From: Haloterrigena gelatinilytica
GTDB lineage: Archaea; Halobacteriota; Halobacteria; Halobacteriales; Natrialbaceae
Reading direction: 5' to 3'
DNA length: 64,000 bases
Assembly: GCF_013342145.1 (NCBI RefSeq)
Contig: NZ_JABUQZ010000001.1
Coordinates: forward strand, 2,418,001 to 2,482,000
The notes under the pieces are model-generated. The model ran no database searches and had not been told where the DNA came from. It was given only the letters and a program-made list of their open reading frames with translations. Positions 1 to 9,800 of this stretch are shown here, piece by piece; the first letter of the stretch is position 1, and each line of letters opens with the position of its first letter. The position numbers were made by a program, and so were the translations under genes.

Positions 1-329
<329 letters not shown>

Positions 330-566
330 CGGGACGCCCTCGAGCGCCGGTTTCGCCGCTCGGTTCCCGAAACCGCGCGACCCGAGCCCCCACTCCGATG
401 AGCGACGGCGCCGATCATCATCGGCCCGTCGGCGGATCTCGGGAGTCTCGAGGTGGTCGACGGAACTTTCGAGGACGGTCCGACGTCGGCCTCGGTTGCC
501 GACGGAACCCTTATCCATATATTCTCTCGAAATACATAATCATGCATAAATTTCAAAACAGAATAT

Positions 567-1227
567 ATGTTCAGCGGTCGCAGCCGCCGCGACCTGCTCT
601 CGGCCGCGGGAGTGGCGCTGACGACCGGATTGACGGGCTGTCTCGGCGCGCTCGAGGGGAACGAGGGCGAAACCGAGAACGTGAACTGTGGGGACGGCGA
701 CACCGAATCCGACGGGGAATCGACTGACTCGTCCGACGAGACGGCCGAACTGCGGGACACGCTGGCCGCCGCCGACCGTCACCGACGACGCCTGCTACGT
801 CCCGCTCGGCGACGGGACCGTCGCGGCGCTCGAGCGCGACGGCGCGCTGCGCTGGCGCCGACAGGTCGAACGCGGCGGCCACGGCTCGGGGATGAATTTC
901 GTCACGTCGCCGGCGATCGCCGGCGGGACACTGTACGTCACGAACGCGTGGCAACTGACGGCACTCGACGCAGAGACCGGGAGGGAGCAGTGGTCGGTCG
1001 AGACCGGCAACGACCATCCCGTCATCGCCGACGGCGTCGTCTACGTGAGCGGGCTGAACGCGATCGCGGCCTACAACGGGAGCGACGGGAGCGAACTGTG
1101 GCGGTATCGACCCGGGGCGACGAGCGGTGGCGGGGAGCGAGTCGCCCCCGTCGTCGGCGGCGTAGTTTTCTACCCGAGCGCGGGACTTCACGCGCTCCGC
1201 GGATCGGACACGAGCGATTCGACCTGA
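567..1227 (+). pseudogene. Frameshifted, shortened PQQ-like beta-propeller lipoprotein remnant
   Basis: An ATG at 567 opens a typical haloarchaeal Tat lipoprotein signal: SRRDLL twin arginine, hydrophobic stretch and lipobox LTGC, followed by an acidic linker. The propeller part is in a different frame: from about 770 to 1227 the frame reads PTVTDDACYVPLGDGTV, DGALRWRRQV and ETGREQWSVE, which are PQQ-repeat blades. The change of frame falls near 760-780. The sum is about 220 residues, against the 350-450 usual for such proteins, so a deletion probably accompanied the frameshift. An AT-rich stretch at 511-555 contains TATA-like elements. I read it as a decaying gene. Confidence 0.7.
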
Positions 1228-1330
1228 CTGATGCTCCCTCGAGTCGACCGGTCGGAGTCCGGTTCCGACCTCGATGGAACCCGTCCGTTCGCGACTGCCG
1301 CCGCGCCGTCGGGCGGTCGGAGAGACGAAA

Positions 1331-1341
1331 GGTCCTTAAGT
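1331..1341 (+). promoter_or_regulatory. TATA box of the SRP RNA gene
   Basis: GGTCCTTAAGT, preceded by a purine-rich BRE-like GACGAAA, lies about 25-28 bases before the predicted 5' end of the SRP RNA. The spacing matches archaeal promoters. Confidence 0.5.
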
Positions 1342-1361
1342 CACCTTCCCCTACGAAGAGA

Positions 1362-1670
1362 TGGATAGGTCGGGCAGTTAGGCCCTGCTCGTTACCCGCG
1401 ATATGGCCTTTAGCGGGGACCAAACACCGCGGGCGTCCGGTCAGACCGGCCGGGGCCCCGGGAGCCAACGCAGAAGCCTCGTCCGTCGGGGACAGCGGTC
1501 CGCGATGGCCGTCCGCAGGGACGTCCCATCGCGGTTAGTCGGCGACAGCCCATCAGGCGCGGAAGCGAGCAGTGGACCGCCGGACACCTGTCGCTCGACG
1601 GGTCGCGGGGTGGAGGAGGCAACCGGGATTCCCCCGGCCGGAACGCCGGGCAATCGCGGCTTCCACATTC
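1362..1670 (+). ncRNA. ffs: Signal recognition particle 7S RNA
   Basis: The hallmark domain IV (helix 8) is at 1552-1572: ATCAGGCGCGGAAGCGAGCAG, with the GGAA tetraloop and the flanking symmetric-loop bases bound by SRP54. Helix 6 appears as CCGCGATGG ... CCCATCGCGG with an apical GTCC-GCAG-GGAC stem at 1511-1522, a GNAR loop as bound by SRP19. Long-range helix 5 pairing is visible between CCGCGAT near 1396 and ATCGCGG near 1650. The 5' domain TAGGTCGGGCAGTTAGG resembles other halobacterial 7S RNAs. The length of about 305 nt matches the family. The ends are approximate. The RNA targets membrane and secreted proteins to the translocon. Confidence 0.92.
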
Positions 1671-1676
1671 ATACTT

Positions 1677-1795
1677 CCGAAATTTCACTCTACGCGAGCG
1701 GCGGCGCTACCGCGTCTTGCTCGCTCGGTGAAATTTCGATCAAAAGCACCGGAAGACGCTTCGCGTCTTCCGAGCCCTCGTTCACTACGTTCACG
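1677..1795 (-). repeat. Palindromic intergenic element, copy C
   Basis: Read on the minus strand this copy has GAACGTAGTGAACGAG, then a perfect 9-bp stem GGAAGACGC-GAA-GCGTCTTCC (1751-1771), then CTTTTGATCGAAATTTCAC, an internal GAGCGAGC-rich stretch, and the closing arm GTGAAATTTCGG (1677-1688 pairs with 1728-1738). The same order of parts occurs at 35997-36137 and 46611-46735. It lies just downstream of the hydrolase gene on that gene's strand and beyond the 3' end of the SRP RNA gene, so it could end transcription from either side. Confidence 0.65.
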
Positions 1796-1898
1796 AGGAC
1801 GCTCCTCCTTCCGTTCGTTCCTCCGTCACTCACAACAGTCGTCGGCCCGCTCGCTCAGCCTACGGCTTCGCTCGCGGCTGATACGACGTGGGACTTCT

Positions 1899-2726
1899 TC
1901 AGGCCGCACTGGCCGTCTCGAGGAACGTCTCGCTCGCGGTGTTGAACGCGTTCGGACGGTCGAGATTGACGAGGTGGCCCGAGTCGGACAGTTCCAGGTG
2001 TTCGGCGCCGCCGACCTCCGAAACGAGCTGTCGCCCCTGTCGTTTGACCAGCGGCGCCTCCTGCTCGCCGTGGACGACCAGCGTCGGCGTCTCGACGTGC
2101 GAGAGGTTCGACGGCTCGTACCGGTAGAGCGCGTCGAACACCTTGCGGAACTCGTCGCGACCGATCTCGTCGACGGCGTCGAGCGCCTGCGCCTGGATCT
2201 CCGGATTCACCGAGAGCCAGCGCTCGCCGGTCGTCGCCCGGATCGAACACAACATCGACCGGAACGTCGTCTTCGACCCCGTCAGCGACAGCGACGTCGT
2301 GAGCGCGGGCAGCGGCGACATGAAGGGTTTCAGCCCCTCGGGCATGTCCAGCGGCGGCATCGATCGCACCGCACCGCCGAGGATCGCTCCCGCGGCGCGG
2401 TCGGGGTGGCGGTCCATGAACTCCTGGACGACCATCGACCCGAGCGAGAGGCCACAGAGGAGCGGCGCCTCGAGATCGAGGTGCGCGAGGAGCGCCTCGA
2501 GGTCGTCGGCGAAGAGTTCGACCGAGTACTGGTCCGCCTCGGTCGCCCCCGTCTGGCCGTGGCCGCGAACGTCGAAGGTGACGACCTCGTAGTCGTCGTC
2601 GAAGCGGTCGACCTGGGGCCGCCAGGCCTGCCCGTTCATCCAGCCGCCGTGGATGAACACCAGCGGCCGTCCGTCGCCGCGCGTCTCGTACCAGAGCGTG
2701 CCGTCCTCGAGCGGGAGTTCTGCCAT
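1899..2726 (-). CDS. Alpha/beta hydrolase fold protein
   Basis: The 275-residue protein has the full alpha/beta hydrolase pattern: an oxyanion HG segment (VFIHGGWMNG, about residues 24-33), DVRGHGQT, the nucleophile elbow GLSLGSM at about residues 91-97 with the catalytic Ser, a central Asp region, and the C-terminal SDSGHLVNLDRP with the catalytic His. Length and layout match small-molecule esterases, lipolactonases and haloperoxidase-like enzymes. The substrate cannot be told from sequence. It is a single gene transcribed away from the permease pair, with copy C of the palindromic element downstream. Confidence 0.85.
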   Translation of the reverse strand: MAELPLEDGTLWYETRGDGRPLVFIHGGWMNGQAWRPQVDRFDDDYEVVTFDVRGHGQTGATEADQYSVELFADDLEALLAHLDLEAPLLCGLSLGSMVVQEFMDRHPDRAAGAILGGAVRSMPPLDMPEGLKPFMSPLPALTTSLSLTGSKTTFRSMLCSIRATTGERWLSVNPEIQAQALDAVDEIGRDEFRKVFDALYRYEPSNLSHVETPTLVVHGEQEAPLVKRQGRQLVSEVGGAEHLELSDSGHLVNLDRPNAFNTASETFLETASAA

Positions 2727-2843
2727 CGGGAGTATTGTAGGCGTCGGTACATATAGGTCGCCGGGTTGCAGTGACGGTTCCGTCTTGTAGGCGTGGAAGA
2801 AAGCGCTCGCGCTCGAGGGCCGAGACGATCCCGGTCCGGTGGG

Positions 2844-4454
2844 TCAGTCCCCTCGTTCGGCGTCGACCGCGGCGTTATCGGCCCCGAGCCAGCGGTCCCA
2901 GAAGCTCTCGAACTCGGACTCGTCTTCGGTGATCCGGTCCCAGTGGGCGAGGCCGCGCTCCTCGCGGCTGCCCGGAATCGTGTTGTCGAGCACCAGCGCC
3001 GCGAGGCCGCCGACGGCCATCCCGGTCGAGCCGATGATAAATATCGTGTCGACGACGGCTTGTGCCGCGGCCTCGAGCCACCCCGGCTGGCCCGCGAGCG
3101 CGGCCTCGAGGTCGATCGCCTCGCGGAACGCGATCGTGCTCTCGAAGTTCCCCATGTAGGCCGGAATCGCCAGCCCGACGAACAGCGCGAAGCCGATGAC
3201 GAAGGTGTTTCTCGAGGAGTCCAGATCGACGTGCCGGAGGTTCGAGACGCCGACGGCGACGATCTGGGCGAACATAGCGATAAAGAGGCCGCCGACGATC
3301 GGGTCCGGAATGGTCGCGACCAGTTGCCCGAAGTAGCCGATGAAGCCGAAGACGATCATAACGACGGCGCCGAGCTGGACGACGTACCGCGAGGCGACGC
3401 CGGTCAGTCCGATCGCGCCGATGTTCTCGGAGTAGGACGTCGAGCCCGCGGAGCCCATAATTCCGGAGAAGACGTTCATCAGCCCCTCCATGCCGATGCC
3501 GTGGTTGATTCGCTTCTCGCTCGGTGCGGCGGAACCGGTCAGATTAGCGACGGCGTAGTAGTCGCCGATGCTCTCGACGATCGACGCCAGTACGCCCGCG
3601 AACATCCCGATAACGAACGCGGTCGTGATCTGGGGCGTCCCCCACTGGAACGGGTAGATCGGCAGGATCGGATCCGTGTTCGTGACCTGCTCGAGCGGGA
3701 CGTAGCCGGGATGGGCGTCGGCGATGAGACCGCCCGCGGACAGCGTCGCGGCGACGACCCACGCGATCACGAGCGCCAAGATAACGGGATAGAGCCGGAA
3801 CGCTCGAGCTTTGACGTCGAGATACTGCGAGAACAGCAAGATCAGGCCGAGCGTCAGCCCCAGCAGCGGCCAGCTCTGCTCGGCACCAGTGATCTGGGGC
3901 GCGTCGAACAGCGCGAGACCGATCAGCGCGATAGTCGGTGCGATGACCACCGGTGAGAGGAAGCGGCGGAGTTTGCCGACGAGGCCGAGATACCCCATCG
4001 CGACCTGTACCGTCGCGGCGACGATGATGGCACCCTGTAGTTGTACCAGCGCGGCTTGCCAGTCGGAACCGCCGCCGACGCCGCCGTTCGTGACGACGAA
4101 GACGATCGCCAGCGCCGGCGCGAGCATCGAGAACGGTGCGCCCTGCACGATCGGGTAGCGGTTCCCGAAGGTCGTCTGGGCCAGCGTCGCGATCCCCGAG
4201 ACGACGAAGAAGGTGCCGATGAACCGCGCCGTTACGTCGGCTGGCATCTCCATCGCACCCGCCAGAATCAGCGGCACCGCGATGTTCGCCCCGACCATCG
4301 TCAGGTAGTGTTGGATCCCCAGCACGAACGATTCGCCCAGCGGCGGTTTGTCGTCGATCCCGTACTCGATATCGTCGCTGACGGCGACCTCAGAATCCGC
4401 GTCGGTGCCGCTGCCAGTATCCCGATTACTGAATTCGTCCCCCGCGTTGCTCAT
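2844..4454 (-). CDS. NCS2-family nucleobase (uracil/xanthine) permease
   Basis: This is a 536-residue polytopic membrane protein of the nucleobase:cation symporter-2 (UraA/PbuX) family. After an acidic cytoplasmic tail (residues 1-35) come KPPLGESFVLGIQHYLTMVGANIAVPLIL in TM1 and about 12-14 hydrophobic segments. The family signature region near residues 300-345 reads SIGDYYAV ... GINHGIGMEG-like followed by GSAGSTSYSENIGAI. It should import uracil or a purine base with a cation across the cytoplasmic membrane. The exact base is not determined by visible residues. No other pyrimidine or purine gene lies beside it. Confidence 0.88.
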   Translation of the reverse strand: MSNAGDEFSNRDTGSGTDADSEVAVSDDIEYGIDDKPPLGESFVLGIQHYLTMVGANIAVPLILAGAMEMPADVTARFIGTFFVVSGIATLAQTTFGNRYPIVQGAPFSMLAPALAIVFVVTNGGVGGGSDWQAALVQLQGAIIVAATVQVAMGYLGLVGKLRRFLSPVVIAPTIALIGLALFDAPQITGAEQSWPLLGLTLGLILLFSQYLDVKARAFRLYPVILALVIAWVVAATLSAGGLIADAHPGYVPLEQVTNTDPILPIYPFQWGTPQITTAFVIGMFAGVLASIVESIGDYYAVANLTGSAAPSEKRINHGIGMEGLMNVFSGIMGSAGSTSYSENIGAIGLTGVASRYVVQLGAVVMIVFGFIGYFGQLVATIPDPIVGGLFIAMFAQIVAVGVSNLRHVDLDSSRNTFVIGFALFVGLAIPAYMGNFESTIAFREAIDLEAALAGQPGWLEAAAQAVVDTIFIIGSTGMAVGGLAALVLDNTIPGSREERGLAHWDRITEDESEFESFWDRWLGADNAAVDAERGD

Positions 4455-4583
4455 AGTTCTCGTCGGATAACGAGCGAGGGCGCTGAAATGGATATTGATC
4501 CGCCGTCGCGGACGTTTCGCCCGGGCTAAAAGTGGCCTTGGTTGACTCGACTGGATCCGAACGGCGTCCGATCGGCGTCGACG

Positions 4584-6830
4584 CTATCGCTCGTCCGCGG
4601 CCCGCTCGGCCGCGGCGCGGACCGTTTCGGGCGACAGCGCCTCGAGGGCGACCACGTCGCCACCCGTCTCGCCGGCGACCAGTTCCGAGAGGCCGGCCCG
4701 AGCGTCGTCGCCGGCGTCGACGACGATCACCGTCGCGTCCTCGGCCGCGAGGCCCCGCGCGGCCCGCCGGGTCGCCTCGGTCGGACTCCCGTCGGCGACG
4801 TTCGCCCGGCCGTCGGTCACGAGGACGACGACCGAGGCCTCCGTCTCCGCGCGCTCGAGGACTCGCCGCGAGGTCTCGAGGCCCGCGGGCAGGGGCGTCC
4901 GATCGCCGGAGGGAAGCTCCTTGAGGTGGCGCGCGGCCAGCGAGACGCTGTCGGTCGGCGGCAGGAGGACGTCGGCGTCCTCGCCGGCGAAGGCGACGAA
5001 CGCGACCCGATCGCGGTGTTCGTAGCTGTCCCGAAGGAGGTCCAACACTACGCCCTTCGCGGTGCGCATCGCCGGGCGCATCGACGCGCTGGCGTCGACC
5101 GCGAAGACGATCGTGGCCGCGGCGTCGCCGCGGCGCACCGACTGCCGGAGGTCCCGCTTCCGAACGCGGGAGTCGCCGCGGGCCGCGGCGGAGCGAACCG
5201 ACGCCGCCGCGTCGATGGGGCCGTCGCCCGACGCGGGTTCGGTCCGGACGCGGGCGCCGCGGTTGTCCGTGCTGGGGTCCGTGCTCGCCCGCGAACCGCC
5301 CGCCGTCGCCGCGTCCGCGCTCTCGGCGTCGGGCGTCTCGAGGTCGGGCGCCGCCGCCTCGCCGACCTCGGCGACGTCGGCGCGCCGCTGGCCCGGGACG
5401 AGCGGCTGGGCGTCCTCGTCCTCCTCGTCGCCGCTTCCGTCGTCTCCGTCGCTCCCGTCGCCGTCGTTCGAATCGGTGTCGCTCGAGCCGTCGTCCCCGG
5501 TCCCGTCGTTCCCGCTACCGGCTTCGGCGGGCGACGGTTCGCCGCCGGTCGGGTCGTCGGCCTCGTCGGGCCGGCGTTCGGGTCCCGAATCGTCGGTCTC
5601 GGAATCGGCGTCGCCGTCGCTCCCATCGGATTCGCCGTCGTCGCCGTCACCGTCGCTGCGCTCGCCGCCGGATTCGGTTCCCGTCTCACCGTCGTCGCTC
5701 TCGGTCTCGGATTCGCCTCTGTCGCCTCCGTCCGCGGATTCGTCGCCGTCCGCATCGTCTTCGCGCTCGCCCTCGTCCGGCGACTCCTCGTCGAACCGAT
5801 CCTCGAGCAGGTCCTCGAGGTCGGGTTCGTCTTCGAACGGCGTGCTCCGGAGCCGGTGGGGAAGCGTGTAGCCGGCGGCCTCGTGAACGTCCGATTCGAT
5901 GACCGTCGTTCGGCCCTCGAGCGCCGCGATGGTCATCGCGGTTCTGGCGGTCGCCACGTCGCCGCGGTGGCCGTCGACGCCGGCCTCGAGGCAGAGGTCG
6001 GCGATTTCAGCCTTGAAATCGTCCGGGAGCGTGACTTCGGTGAGGCGGTCGCGGGCCGCCGCGAGTTCCTCGCGCAGGGTCGCCGTCTCGTCGGCGTACT
6101 CGGTCCACGGGTCCGCGCTGTCGGCGCCGTTGCCGGCGTCCGCCTCGAGCGCCCGATCGATGACCTCGACGCGCTGGTCGATCTCCCGGCAGCCCTCGAC
6201 GGTGGCTTGCAGGGCGAATCGGTCCCGCAGTTGGGGCCGAAGGTCGCCCTCCTCGGGGTTCATCGTCCCGACGAGGGTGAACTCGGCGGGATGAGAGACG
6301 CTGACTCCGTCTCGTTCGACCGTATTGACCCCGCTGGCGGCCGCGTCGAGGATGACGTCCACGAGGTGGTCGTTCAGCAGGTTGACCTCGTCGACGTAGA
6401 GGATGCCCCGATGCGCGCGGGCGAGCAGGCCGGGATCGAAGTCGGCCGCGCCGGCCAGCGCGTCCTCGACCGAGAGGGTGCCGACGACGCGGTCTCGAGT
6501 CGCGCCCAGCGGGAGGGTCACGAGCGGCACGGGACGGGTCTCGACGGGCAACTCTTCGCGGTCGCGGTCGCGGCAGTCGCCACACTGCAGGCTCGGGTCG
6601 TCGGGCGCACAGCCGTATGGACAGTCGGCCACGGCCCGCTGGTCGGGGAGGAGATCGACCAGTCCGCGCACGGCGGTCGACTTCGCGGTCCCCTTCTCGC
6701 CGACGATCAGGGCGCCGTCGAGGCCGTCGTTTGCGGCGACGGCGAGCAGCGCCCGCTTCAACTCGTTCTGGCCGACGATGGCCGGAAAGGGGAGTGACGA
6801 CAGCTTTTTGTCTCCGGACTCTGCAACCAT
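4584..6830 (-). CDS. chlID: ChlI/ChlD-fused chelatase ATPase subunit, partner of CobN
   Basis: The 748-residue protein joins an N-terminal AAA+ domain like magnesium chelatase subunit I (Walker A GEKGTAKST, Walker B ILYVDEVNLL, PEEGDLRPQLRDRF near residues 195-210) to a C-terminal von Willebrand A domain (MIDAS motif DASAS, then VLVTDGRAN). A long Asp/Glu/Ser/Gly-rich linker of about 200 residues separates them. A four-Cys cluster (CPYGC ... CGDC, residues 70-86) could bind metal. It starts 35 bases from cobN in divergent orientation. In the family, this motor energises metal insertion by a CobN/ChlH-type subunit, here cobalt into the corrin ring. Confidence 0.88.
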   Translation of the reverse strand: MVAESGDKKLSSLPFPAIVGQNELKRALLAVAANDGLDGALIVGEKGTAKSTAVRGLVDLLPDQRAVADCPYGCAPDDPSLQCGDCRDRDREELPVETRPVPLVTLPLGATRDRVVGTLSVEDALAGAADFDPGLLARAHRGILYVDEVNLLNDHLVDVILDAAASGVNTVERDGVSVSHPAEFTLVGTMNPEEGDLRPQLRDRFALQATVEGCREIDQRVEVIDRALEADAGNGADSADPWTEYADETATLREELAAARDRLTEVTLPDDFKAEIADLCLEAGVDGHRGDVATARTAMTIAALEGRTTVIESDVHEAAGYTLPHRLRSTPFEDEPDLEDLLEDRFDEESPDEGEREDDADGDESADGGDRGESETESDDGETGTESGGERSDGDGDDGESDGSDGDADSETDDSGPERRPDEADDPTGGEPSPAEAGSGNDGTGDDGSSDTDSNDGDGSDGDDGSGDEEDEDAQPLVPGQRRADVAEVGEAAAPDLETPDAESADAATAGGSRASTDPSTDNRGARVRTEPASGDGPIDAAASVRSAAARGDSRVRKRDLRQSVRRGDAAATIVFAVDASASMRPAMRTAKGVVLDLLRDSYEHRDRVAFVAFAGEDADVLLPPTDSVSLAARHLKELPSGDRTPLPAGLETSRRVLERAETEASVVVLVTDGRANVADGSPTEATRRAARGLAAEDATVIVVDAGDDARAGLSELVAGETGGDVVALEALSPETVRAAAERAADER

Positions 6831-6864
6831 AGTTGCGCTAATACAACAGAGGTTTAAAAACGCG
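6831..6864. promoter_or_regulatory. Divergent promoter region between chlID and cobN
   Basis: Only 34 bases separate the two start codons. On the minus strand TTTTAAAC (about 6852-6859) sits 22-28 bases before the chlID ATG, which fits a TATA box with a leaderless transcript. The cobN promoter must lie inside the chlID coding sequence, since no box is correctly placed in the gap. Confidence 0.5.
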
Positions 6865-9800
6865 ATGACTACGATCGGGATCTACACCGCCACGGAGAAC
6901 GAACTCGGCTCGATCGGCCGGGCCGCCCAGCGACTCGAGGACATCGACCTCGTGGTTCGCTCGGAGAGCGACCTCGAGGACGAGGCCGCCGTCGAGGAGT
7001 TCGTCGAGGAATTGACCGACGCCGCGGCAGCGATCTTCTGGCTGCACGGCGCCGAGGACAGCATGCCGGGCTACGACTACGCGACGGGCGCCCTCGAGGA
7101 GGCGGGCGTGCCGCTGATCGTCAAGGCGACCGGCGACGCCTTCGCCTTCGAGGACACGACCGTCTCGGAGGCCCATCGCGACCTCGTCTACGACTATCTG
7201 GAGAAGGGCGGCACGATCAACGTCGCCAACCTGTGCCGGTTTCTGGTCTCCGAATACGAGGGCCGCGACGTCGAGTACGACGACCCCGCCGAACTCCCCA
7301 CGGAGGGAGTCTACCACCCCGACCATCCGGGGATCGAGTACGAGGGCCTGCTCGAGACCCACGACCCCGGGAAGCCGACGGTCGCGATCTGGTTCTACGA
7401 GTCTCACTGGACCCACGAGAACACCCGCTACGTCGACGCGCAGGTCCGGGCGCTCGAGGAGCAGGGCGCCAATGCCCTGCCGATCTTCTGTAACCCCGCG
7501 ACGGACACCGACGAGCAGGAGGACGCCGAGTGGGTGACCGACAACTGGCTCGTTGACGACGACGGGAATCCCGTCGTGGACGCCGTGCTCTCCTCCTTTA
7601 TGTTCTCGCTCTCGATGGACGAGCGCGGCCGCAGCGCCAGCGACGAGGGCGATTCCGCCGAGGACGTCTTCCTCGACCGACTCGGCGTCCCCGTCTTGCA
7701 GACGGTCACCACGATGCGCTCTCGCTCCCGGTACGAGTCCAGCGACACGGGCGTGATGGGCTTCGAACTCGCGCTCTCCGTGGCGCTGCCGGAGTTCGAC
7801 GGCAACGTTATCACCCACCCGATTTCGGGCAAGGAGCGCACCGACGACGAGGCCGGCATCGGCTCGGCGCCGAAACACCACTTCCCGATCGAGGACCGGA
7901 TCGACCACGCCACGCGGCTGGCGGTCAACTGGGCCGAACTTCGGCACACGCCCAACGAGGACAAGCAGGTCGCCGTCGTCCTCCACAACTACCCGCCGAG
8001 CGACGACGGGATCGGGACCGCGTTCGGCCTCGACTCGCCCGAGTCGACCGTGAACCTGCTCGAGGAACTCGACGAGCGAGGCTACGATCTCGGCGAGGAG
8101 CTGCCCGAAGACGGGCAGTCGCTCGTCGAGAAGCTGACCGCACAGCTGACCCTCGAGGACCGGTGGGTCGCCCCCGAAGACGTCCGGGATCTCTCCGTCG
8201 ACGTCGTCTCGCCGGATACCTACGAAGAGTGGTTCAACGAGGCCGACGAACGGTTTCAGGAGAACGTCGTCGAAGAATGGGGCGACGTCCCGGACCGCCC
8301 GTTCGCGATTCCGGGCGTCGAGTTCGGCAACGTCCTCGTCACCGTCCAGCCCCCGCGCGGGTTCGGGATGGATCCCTCGAAGGTCTACCACGATTCGGAC
8401 CTCCAGCCGCCACACGACTACTACGCCTTCTACGGCTGGCTGCGCAACGCGTTCGGGGCCGACGGGGTCGTCCACCTCGGGACCCACGGCAGCCTCGAGT
8501 GGCTCCCCGGCAAGACGGTCGGTCTCAACGGGGCGAGCGCGCCCGACCAGTTGATCGACGACATCCCGAACGTCTACCCGTACATCGTGAACAACCCCGG
8601 CGAAGGGACCCAGGCCAAGCGCCGCTCCTACGCCGCAATCGTCGACTACCTCACGCCCGTGATGCGTTCGGCCGGGACGTACGACGAACTCTCGGAACTC
8701 GAGGAACTCGCGAACCAGTACCGCGAAGCGGGGATGGAAGACGCCCGCGCCGACGACGGCGACCACCTCGAGACGCTCATTCGCGAGAAGGTCGAGGAAC
8801 TGGACCTCGCGGTCGAGTTGGGTATCAAAGGGACCATCGACGAGAAGGCCGACGTCCGCGGCCCGGACGAGGCCGGCTCCACGCTCGCCGAAGGTGAAGT
8901 CTCGGGAGACGAAGTCGACGTCGACGAACTCGTCGAACGCGTCCACGAGTACCTCACCGACGTGAAGACGACCCAGATCCGACTCGGACTCCACACGATG
9001 TCCGAGCCGCCGGCCGACGAGCGCCTCGTGGAGTACCTCGTCGCGCTCACCCGCCTCGAGAACCCCGGCGCGCCGAGCCTGCGCGAGAGCGTGGCCGGCG
9101 CGCTCGGCGTCGACTACGAGACGATGCTCGAGTCGCCCGGCGAGTACGACGAGGACCTGGGCATGACCCACGCCGAGGCCGCCGACGTGGTCCACGAGAC
9201 CAGCGTCGATCTGATCGAGACGCTCGCCGAACACGACTTCGACGTGCCCGAGTCGGAGCGCGAAGCCGGTCCCGAGGACGAGGTGAACATGAATCTCCTC
9301 GTCGTCGACCTCGAGACGATCGGCGACGCGCGGGCCAAATCGCGCGCCCACGACGACCTCCGCGACGTCCTCGCGTACATCTGCGAGGAGGCCCAGCCCC
9401 GCGTGCAGGGCGCCGAGGACGAGATCCCGCGCACCGCGGACGCCCTTTCGGGCGAGTACGTGCCCCCCGGCGGTTCCGGCGCACCGACCCGCGGCGGCGT
9501 CGACCTGCTGCCGACCGCGCGGAACTTCTACACGCTCGACCCGCGGAAGGTTCCCGCGAAGGCCGCCTGGCAGGTCGGCAGCGAAGTCGCGGAGGGCGTC
9601 CTCGAGCGCCACCATTCGGAAAACGGAGAGTACCCCGAAGAGATCGGCGTGGTCGCCTGGGGCACCCCCACCGTCCGCACCCGCGGCGAGACGATCGCCC
9701 AGGTGCTCGCGATGATGGGCGTCGAACCGCAGTGGACCGACGCCGGCCGGATCGACGACGTCGAGCCGATTCCGCTCGAAGAACTCGACCGGCCCCGAAT

